Part shown: piece by piece, positions 59,574 through 64,000 of the stretch
Layout: the number at the start of each line of letters is the position of its first letter
Numbering within the stretch: the stretch's first letter is position 1
NCBI GenBank assembly: GCA_934098375.1
Contig: CAKOOC010000001.1
Coordinates: forward strand, 73,067 to 137,066
Direction of reading: 5' to 3'
Origin: an uncultured Bacilli bacterium
GTDB taxonomy: Bacteria; Bacillota_I; Bacilli_A; RF39; UBA660
Length of the DNA stretch: 64,000 bases
Notes under the pieces: generated by a model
What the model was told of the DNA's origin: nothing
Databases searched by the model: none
The model's input: the letters and a program-made list of their open reading frames with translations, nothing else
Position numbers and translations under genes: made by a program

Positions 59574-59603
59574 TTGCATTTTATAATTTGATAATGATAT
59601 AAT
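59574..59603 (+). promoter_or_regulatory. Promoter of Nudix hydrolase gene
   Basis: TTGCAT (59574-59579), 18-nt spacer, TATAAT (59598-59603). Confidence 0.6.
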
Positions 59604-59663
59604 ATATTTAACAAATTATAAAGGATAATGAATGAAAAAGATTTACGATGAAAGGATTATAAT

Positions 59664-60275
59664 ATGGAATATTTAGATATTTATGATGAAAGTGGAAATT
59701 TTTTAGGTAAAGAAGAGAGAAATGTCGTACATGAAAAAGGGCTATGGCATAAAACTGTTCATTGCTGGCTTTATACTAGTGATGGTTATGTTTTTTTTCA
59801 AAGACGCACGGATACTCATACATTATATACAACTGCTTCTGGGCATTTAAAAGCTGGTGAAACTATTAGTGAAGGCTTTCACCGAGAAATAAAAGAAGAA
59901 ATTGGTTGTTCTATTGATGCATCGGATGCTAAATTTATTAAGATGGAACCATTTAAGATGGATAAAATAAAAAATGGCAAACCTTTTATTGATAGGGCTT
60001 TTGCAAATGTTTATATGGATTTATATGAAGGTGATTTTAAAGATTTTAATTTTGATGAAAAGGAAGTTTTAGAACTTGTTTTAGTTCCGTTAAAAGAAAC
60101 CTTAACAATGTTTAAGAAAAATGAGGGCTCAGTATTAGGCAAAATAGTGACTTCAGATTATAAAGTTATAGATAGAGAAATATTCTTGAATGAGTTTTTA
60201 GTTAATGATGGCGAAACTTATTATGGTAAGTATGGTTATGTTTTAGAGGCTATAATAAAGAATTTGAATTTATAA
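59664..60275 (+). CDS. Nudix hydrolase, isopentenyl-diphosphate-isomerase-like subgroup
   Basis: 203 residues. The Nudix box is complete: GHLKAGETISEGFHREIKEEIG. The N-terminal MEYLDIYDESGNFLGKEERNVVHEKGLWHKTVHCWLYTSDGYVFFQRR is that of the YfcD/IDI-like Nudix group, whose members hydrolyse nucleotide-type pyrophosphates; substrate is unknown. AAAGGA precedes the ATG. Unlike the other Nudix-like gene in the window (25042), all metal-binding Glu residues are present. Single-gene unit. Confidence 0.85.
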   Translation: MEYLDIYDESGNFLGKEERNVVHEKGLWHKTVHCWLYTSDGYVFFQRRTDTHTLYTTASGHLKAGETISEGFHREIKEEIGCSIDASDAKFIKMEPFKMDKIKNGKPFIDRAFANVYMDLYEGDFKDFNFDEKEVLELVLVPLKETLTMFKKNEGSVLGKIVTSDYKVIDREIFLNEFLVNDGETYYGKYGYVLEAIIKNLNL

Positions 60276-60573
60276 AGTAATGTATTGTTAAAAGTTTATT
60301 TTGAATTTAGTATTAAATATAAAATAATATATTCATTTTTATAATTTATATGTTATGAATTTATTGATATGAATTAATATTTTGTTAGGCATATAGGATT
60401 AAGGTAAGGCAGAAAATAAATTCTGCTTTTTCTAATTCGGATTTATACCTTATTTTGTGTCATAATAAAAATACAATGGATTACATGTAATTTAAAGATA
60501 ATTATAGTTTATTGTTTTTATTTTTGAAATGAACAATGTTTTAATTTTTACATATTATATTTTAGGTGATAGT
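60276..60573 (+). other. Intergenic region with terminator, start of accessory stretch
   Basis: About 300 AT-rich bases. Only one element is convincing: a terminator at 60409-60431 (GCAGAA/TTCTGC, loop AATAAA, T5). It lies 130 bases after the Nudix stop. Nothing else recognised. Confidence 0.55.
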
Positions 60574-60870
60574 ATGGCTTTAAAAGGTGTTGTTCTTGAT
60601 AGTGGACATGGAGGCAGCGATGTTGGTGCTTCTGGTAATGGAATTATCGAAAAAGATTTAACTTTAAAAATTAGTAAATATATGTATGATAGACTTAAAG
60701 CGCTAGGAATACCAGTTAAAATGACTAGAGATAGTGATATTACGTTAGATCCAAAAGAACGCGTGCGTGTAGTACAAGATCAGTTTGGGAATGGTAGTGA
60801 TGTGGTTGTGGTTAGCAATCACATAAATGCAGGAGGTGGCGATAGTCATTGTGTAACAAAGGATGTATAA
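60574..60870 (+). pseudogene. Truncated N-acetylmuramoyl-L-alanine amidase (Amidase_3), phage-endolysin type
   Basis: The first ~90 residues are a good Amidase_3 start: GVVLDSGHGGSDVGASGNGIIEKDLTLKISKYMYDRL (zinc His and Glu), VKMTRDSDITLDPKERVRVV, VVVVSNHINAGGGD (second zinc His). The protein then stops after SHCVTKDV, less than half the normal length, lacking the catalytic C-terminal half. No signal peptide is present, as in phage endolysins. ATG 60574 follows AGGTGA. Most likely a deletion relic; the last eight residues do not fit the family and probably come from the junction. Confidence 0.75.
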
Positions 60871-60884
60871 CGATTAAAGCTAAT

Positions 60885-60914
60885 AGAGTTTGATTTAGTC
60901 AAACTTTAATTTTT
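60885..60914 (+). terminator. Terminator after amidase relic
   Basis: AGTTTGA/TCAAACT with 5-nt loop, then TTAATTTTT. Confidence 0.6.
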
Positions 60915-60954
60915 CGTTCATTTATTTTATTATAGTAGCATGAAAGGAGAATTT

Positions 60955-61629
60955 ATGAACAAACCTTATAAATACAAAGATTCTTTTTACTTTTTTGATC
61001 ATGATATTTTTAATGATATGTTTAATAGAAAATGTAATAAGGATAGATTAATGATTAAAGATATGGAAGAAAAGTTAGCAAATGCTATTAATGTATCAAA
61101 AGATACAGTTCATGGTTGGCGTTATAAAACTTATAGTCCTAATGATTTAAATCTTGTTAACGATATAGCAAATTATTTTGGGTATGAAAAGGATGTACTA
61201 TTGTGTAAGAAGGGTGGAGATGCAAAAATGAAGAAAATGTCAGATATTGAATTGATGTCGGTAAAAAGAGTGTATGAATCAATAATAGAATTTTTAGAAT
61301 ATTTCTACAAAACAAATGGTTTTAATGATTTATGGTTTGATTTTGAAAAACTTGAACCTTCGTCAAGAGAGGAAAAATTATATGAAATAGCTGAAAAAGA
61401 GCATGATAAAGTGATGGTGTCTTTAAAAAAAGAATATCCTATTATTGGAAAAATACAAATTTATACTGATTTAAGTAATTTTATTTATAATGATTTATAT
61501 GACTTATATGATGGAAAATTAACTTATGCATATAGATTTGAAGCAATACCTGATGAAAATCCAACAACTGATGAAGATTATACAAAAGCATATAAAAAGT
61601 TAAATGAAATAATTGATTCATATTGTTAA
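60955..61629 (+). CDS. HTH-domain protein of unknown function
   Basis: 224 residues. Residues ~30-85 look like an XRE-type helix-turn-helix: MIKDMEEKLANAINVSKDTVHGWRYKTYSPNDLNLVNDIANYFGYEKDVLL, where the recognition helix would be SKDTVHGWR. The C-terminal ~130 residues are helical, acidic and unrecognised. ATG 60955 follows AAAGGAG; the earlier ATG overlaps that site. Its setting between an endolysin relic and AbiE suggests a mobile-element or defence origin. Terminator follows. Confidence 0.65.
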   Translation: MNKPYKYKDSFYFFDHDIFNDMFNRKCNKDRLMIKDMEEKLANAINVSKDTVHGWRYKTYSPNDLNLVNDIANYFGYEKDVLLCKKGGDAKMKKMSDIELMSVKRVYESIIEFLEYFYKTNGFNDLWFDFEKLEPSSREEKLYEIAEKEHDKVMVSLKKEYPIIGKIQIYTDLSNFIYNDLYDLYDGKLTYAYRFEAIPDENPTTDEDYTKAYKKLNEIIDSYC

Positions 61630-61638
61630 AAATTTATT

Positions 61639-61678
61639 AAACTCTATTTAATTGTAGGGAATTAATTAGAGTTTTTTT
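61639..61678 (+). terminator. Terminator of HTH gene
   Basis: AAACTCTA/TAGAGTTT, long AT-rich loop, T7 tract. Confidence 0.75.
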
Positions 61679-61744
61679 ATGAAACTTATTTTTAAAAATG
61701 AAGTTTTAATTTTCTTATTATCTAGTAAGTATTAAATGTATTGT

Positions 61745-61806
61745 AATGGCCAGCACTGAAAACTTACTCCTGCCAAGTTTTCTATTGTGGGAAAATTCCC
61801 AAATCC
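61745..61806. mobile_element. Possible remnant of an IS21-like element end
   Basis: A GC-richer patch containing GGCCAGCACTGAAAAC, ACTCCTGCC and GTGGGAAAATTCCC. GAAAACTT (61758-61765) and AAGTTTTC (61775-61782) form a perfect inverted repeat around ACTCCTGCC. The word order resembles the non-coding ends of Firmicute IS21-family elements as I recall them. No transposase gene remains. Confidence 0.3.
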
Positions 61807-61843
61807 TTAAAAAAATATTTTTTGACATATTAATCTATAATTA

Positions 61844-61889
61844 TTTACTCTTGTTCCACAAAGTGCTATAATGTAGGTACAAGAGTAAA
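61844..61889. promoter_or_regulatory. AbiE operator-promoter: 11-bp inverted repeats flanking the -10
   Basis: TTTACTCTTGT (61844-61854) and ACAAGAGTAAA (61879-61889) are perfect inverted repeats 24 bases apart. The promoter lies between and within them: -35 TTTACT (61844-61849), 17-nt spacer, -10 TATAAT (61867-61872). This suits autorepression by AbiEi, which in studied AbiE systems binds inverted repeats at its own promoter. Confidence 0.8.
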
Positions 61890-61900
61890 GTGGTGAAAAT

Positions 61901-62488
61901 ATGAGTAATAAAGAAAAATTAATTGAATTTTTAAATAGTAATCATGGATATATTACTACAGCAGAATTTTTAACATTGGGTATAAGTAAACCTTTGATTC
62001 AAAAATTTTTAGATGAAGGATTAATTGAAAGAGTAAGCTATGGTTTATATATGGATAATAAAATATTAAAAGACGAATACTTTATTTTACAAAAAAAATA
62101 TCCATTAGCAATATTTTCTTATAATACTGCACTACATATTCTTAACTTAACAAATAGAACACCAATGCAAATAGATATAACTGTACCTAGAGATAAAAAA
62201 GTAAGAGGGAATTATAGTATTCATAGAGTTTCAGAGAAGTTTTATGATATTGGAATAATTGAAGCTCTAAGTCCAAGTGGAAATCCAGTAAAAATATATA
62301 ATGCAGAAAGATGTATTTGTGATATGTTAAGAACTGAAGGAGAATTCGATTTAGAACTCCAAAATAGAGTTTTAGATTATTATTTTCATAGTAAAGATAA
62401 AGATGTTGATAAATTATTAGAATATGCTAAGGTATTTAATATTTACGATAAGGTTAATACAATTGTGGAGGTAATGATTAAATGGTAG
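61901..62488 (+). CDS. abiEi: AbiEi antitoxin / transcriptional autorepressor
   Basis: 195 residues. N-terminal winged helix KEKLIEFLNSNHGYITTAEFLTLGISKPLIQKFLDEGLIERVSYGLYMDNK is typical of AbiEi, followed by the domain SYNTALHILNLTNRTPMQIDITVPRDKKVRGNYSIHRV and YNAERCICDMLR. AbiEi is the antitoxin of type IV AbiE abortive-infection systems and represses the operon. GGTGA precedes the ATG. It overlaps the toxin gene by seven bases. The start region is preceded by perfect inverted repeats. Confidence 0.9.
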   Translation: MSNKEKLIEFLNSNHGYITTAEFLTLGISKPLIQKFLDEGLIERVSYGLYMDNKILKDEYFILQKKYPLAIFSYNTALHILNLTNRTPMQIDITVPRDKKVRGNYSIHRVSEKFYDIGIIEALSPSGNPVKIYNAERCICDMLRTEGEFDLELQNRVLDYYFHSKDKDVDKLLEYAKVFNIYDKVNTIVEVMIKW

Positions 62489-63333
62489 AAGAAAAAATTA
62501 AATTAAAAGCAAAAGAACTCGAAGATAAGTATAATTTAAATTACTATGAATCATTACAAAGATTTATGTTTGAAAGAATATTAGAAAGAATATCTGCTTC
62601 AGAATATCAAGATAATTTTATATTAAAAGGCGGATTGTTGCTTGCTGCAATGTTTGGGGTAGAAAATAGAACAACCAAAGATATGGATACTACCATTACT
62701 GGTATAGATATTTCAAAAGATAAAATGGTAAATGTTTTAAATAAGATACTATCTATTAATTTAAATGATGGAGTTAAATTTGACATTGTAAGTATTACTG
62801 ATATAAGAGAAGAAGATGAATATGGTGGAAATAAATACCATATTACTGGTAGAGTAAATAGTACTAAAGTGAATTTAGAAATTGATATATCCACTGGTGA
62901 CAAAGTAACACCAAAAGAGTTAAAGTTTAAATATCCCTTATTATTTGAAGATAGAAGTATTTTAATTAATAGTTATAATATTGAAACTATACTGGCTGAA
63001 AAAATTGAGACTGTTTTAAGACGTGGTAAATATAATAGTAGAATGAAAGATTATTATGACATCTATTTCTTTTTAACAAAGTTAAGAAATGAAATTGATA
63101 TAAATATATTAAAAGATGCAATTGATACTACTTTTACTAAAAGAGAGTCTTTTGAATACTTAAATGATTATAGTGAAATTATTAAATCAATCATTGATAG
63201 TGACAGAATAAAAACAAATTGGAATTCTTATTCCAAGAAGAATAGTTATGCAAATAATCTTGAAGTAGATCAAATAATGCTTTTGTTAAATGGTTTTATC
63301 AAAGAATTAAATTTAGAATTAGTAACAGTATAG
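62482..63333 (+). CDS. abiEii: AbiEii nucleotidyltransferase toxin
   Basis: 283 residues, DUF1814-type nucleotidyltransferase. Motif I: FILKGGLLLAAMFGVENRTTKDMDTTI (G-G...D-x-D-like). Motif with VNLEIDISTGDKVTPKELKFKYPLLF and the downstream Lys/Asp segment SYNIETILAEKIETVLRRGKYNSRMKDYYDIYFFL are standard for AbiEii. Such toxins block growth by nucleotidyl transfer, tRNA being the known target in related MenT toxins, giving phage abortive infection. GGAGG lies inside the abiEi 3' end, so toxin follows antitoxin in a coupled operon. Confidence 0.9.
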   Translation: MVEEKIKLKAKELEDKYNLNYYESLQRFMFERILERISASEYQDNFILKGGLLLAAMFGVENRTTKDMDTTITGIDISKDKMVNVLNKILSINLNDGVKFDIVSITDIREEDEYGGNKYHITGRVNSTKVNLEIDISTGDKVTPKELKFKYPLLFEDRSILINSYNIETILAEKIETVLRRGKYNSRMKDYYDIYFFLTKLRNEIDINILKDAIDTTFTKRESFEYLNDYSEIIKSIIDSDRIKTNWNSYSKKNSYANNLEVDQIMLLLNGFIKELNLELVTV

Positions 63334-63415
63334 GGATTGGGAGTATTCTCATAATATGCGAAAAATGCTTGTGGGAGGAACTTTTCAATACTTGCTAAGT
63401 AAAGAAGGTGAAGTA

Positions 63416-64000
63416 ATGAATGAGCAGTATTTAGATTTTGAAGTCAGTGAATATATAGAAATAAAAAGTGATAAATTTGATTTAGAATCAAAATGGGAAA
63501 TGGCAATTGGACTACAGCAGGTTGATAATTTAATACCTTCTGAATATATGAAAGATTTAGTAAAATTAAATATTAAGAGCGAAATTTCATTTGATGAATT
63601 AGAAAGCAGACTAAATAAATATTATGATGATTTAAATGATAGTTATAATAGAGATGAGTATGAATGTGATTTTGTATCATTAAGAATTATGCAAATGTTA
63701 CAAAACATTATGTTCTTTTTAACAATTGATTTTTATAAATATGTTCATCACTTTTTATTTAAAGATGTTTATAGGTTCGCTGGAAAATTTAGAGAAGTTA
63801 ATATTTCAAAAGATGAAGAAATATTAAATGGTGATACAGTAAAATACGGTGATTATAATAGAATTAAAGATTATCTTATTTATGATTTTTCAGATGAAAG
63901 ACAAGAAGATTATAAAGAGTTAAATGCATCAAATAAAATAATAAGTATATCTAATTTTACTTCATGTATTTGGCAAATTCATCCTTTTATGGAAGGAAAT
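63416..64000 (+). CDS. Fic-domain protein (3' truncated by window edge)
   Basis: 195 codons are open to the window end. The last residues WQIHPFMEGN are the start of the Fic motif HPFx(E/D)GN; the conserved upstream FKDVYRFAGKFREVNISKDE (target-docking flap region, usually F-x-W-A-G-x-x-R) is present. Fic enzymes usually transfer AMP from ATP to a target hydroxyl. The N-terminal KWEMAIGLQQVDNLIPSEYMKDLVKLNIKSEISFDELESRL resembles the VbhA-like antitoxin helix pair found fused in front of some Fic proteins. ATG 63416 follows GAAGGTGA; an in-frame ATG at 63356 could add 20 residues. It follows AbiE by 83 bases. Confidence 0.88.
   Translation, partial: MNEQYLDFEVSEYIEIKSDKFDLESKWEMAIGLQQVDNLIPSEYMKDLVKLNIKSEISFDELESRLNKYYDDLNDSYNRDEYECDFVSLRIMQMLQNIMFFLTIDFYKYVHHFLFKDVYRFAGKFREVNISKDEEILNGDTVKYGDYNRIKDYLIYDFSDERQEDYKELNASNKIISISNFTSCIWQIHPFMEGN

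Larger units (their letters stand above)
59283..59663 (+). other. 381-bp intergenic region between truA and Nudix gene
   Basis: AT-rich. It contains the truA terminator (59350-59373), a loose inverted repeat ACTTAG...CTAAGT around 59467-59497, a hairpin GCAAAAA/TGTTTTTGC (about 59555-59578) and the promoter of the next gene. No ORF of note except MNEKDLR (start near 59632), which could be a chance leader peptide. Confidence 0.5.

Noticed and set aside
1..64000. Mycoplasma-type genetic code (UGA = Trp)
   Set aside because: Several well-defined genes end in TGA (for example at 7375 and 9906) and conserved Trp residues are TGG, so the standard bacterial code applies.
1..64000. CRISPR arrays or long tandem repeats
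   Set aside because: No regularly spaced repeats were seen; the only internal repetition is low-complexity Thr/Lys/Glu coding and two surface-protein repeats.

Overview
The window is AT-rich chromosomal DNA from a low-GC Firmicute. It uses the standard bacterial code: TGA terminates several genes and Trp is TGG. It is probably an anaerobic, gut-type Bacilli lineage of the RF39/CAG kind. Reasons: pyruvate:ferredoxin oxidoreductase (anaerobic metabolism), Firmicute-type AddAB, CIRCE/HrcA heat-shock operators, the ECF-truA and rplM-rpsI linkages, and a wall (MurC, VanY-type carboxypeptidase, GH25 lysozyme) together with small, trimmed proteins. The lineage assignment is inference; there is no 16S gene here.

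Layout. 1-4.8 kb: the 3' end of nifJ, recG, a DUF975 membrane protein and two C-rich sRNA-like genes, one on each strand. 4.8-6.6 kb: a decayed prolyl-tRNA synthetase tail and a tail-anchored FtsK-like ATPase. 6.8-10.6 kb: an envelope cluster (Cys-rich surface protein, HtrA-like protease, rhodanese and thioredoxin-like proteins, tiny membrane protein). 10.6-15.7 kb: TetR/acyl-CoA-ligase divergon, ABC exporter, TspO. 15.7-24.9 kb, minus strand: UvrD-like helicase, AddA, AddB, VanY-type peptidase, a trypsin-fold protein without its catalytic His. 25-34 kb: degenerate Nudix, DUF6056, CIRCE-htpG, GH25 lipoprotein, DUF362, DUF6512, SNase. 34.3-38.5 kb: a three-gene unknown operon. 38.5-45 kb: CIRCE-hsp20, tRNA-Glu, M23 hydrolase, gltX, a sigma-like factor, rplM-rpsI. 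44.4-53.4 kb: tilS-ftsH, parA-parB-mscS-DUF951-abgT, and a pair of isoprenoid-alcohol kinase-like genes. 53.7-59.3 kb: murC, CtpA, two degenerate EcfA-like ATPases, truA. 59.6-64 kb: Nudix, then an accessory stretch with a truncated amidase, an HTH protein, AbiEi/AbiEii and a Fic gene cut by the window end.

How the genes work together. Double-strand-break repair (RecG, AddAB, UvrD-like), translation (GltX, tRNA-Glu, L13, S9, TilS, TruA), proteostasis (HtpG, Hsp20, FtsH, HtrA, CtpA) and wall metabolism dominate. The most unusual items are: (i) an EcfA-like heterodimer whose ATPase motifs have degenerated in a complementary way, with ecfT missing from its usual place; (ii) two C-rich three-hairpin sRNA genes, one of which can form a 13-bp duplex with the ribosome-binding region of the sigma-like gene; (iii) adjacent VTE5-like and VTE6-like kinases; (iv) an FtsK motor-gamma protein anchored by a C-terminal membrane helix; (v) three genes whose consensus promoters place the start codon at about +1, suggesting leaderless mRNAs. 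No database search was possible; family names rest on motifs read by eye.
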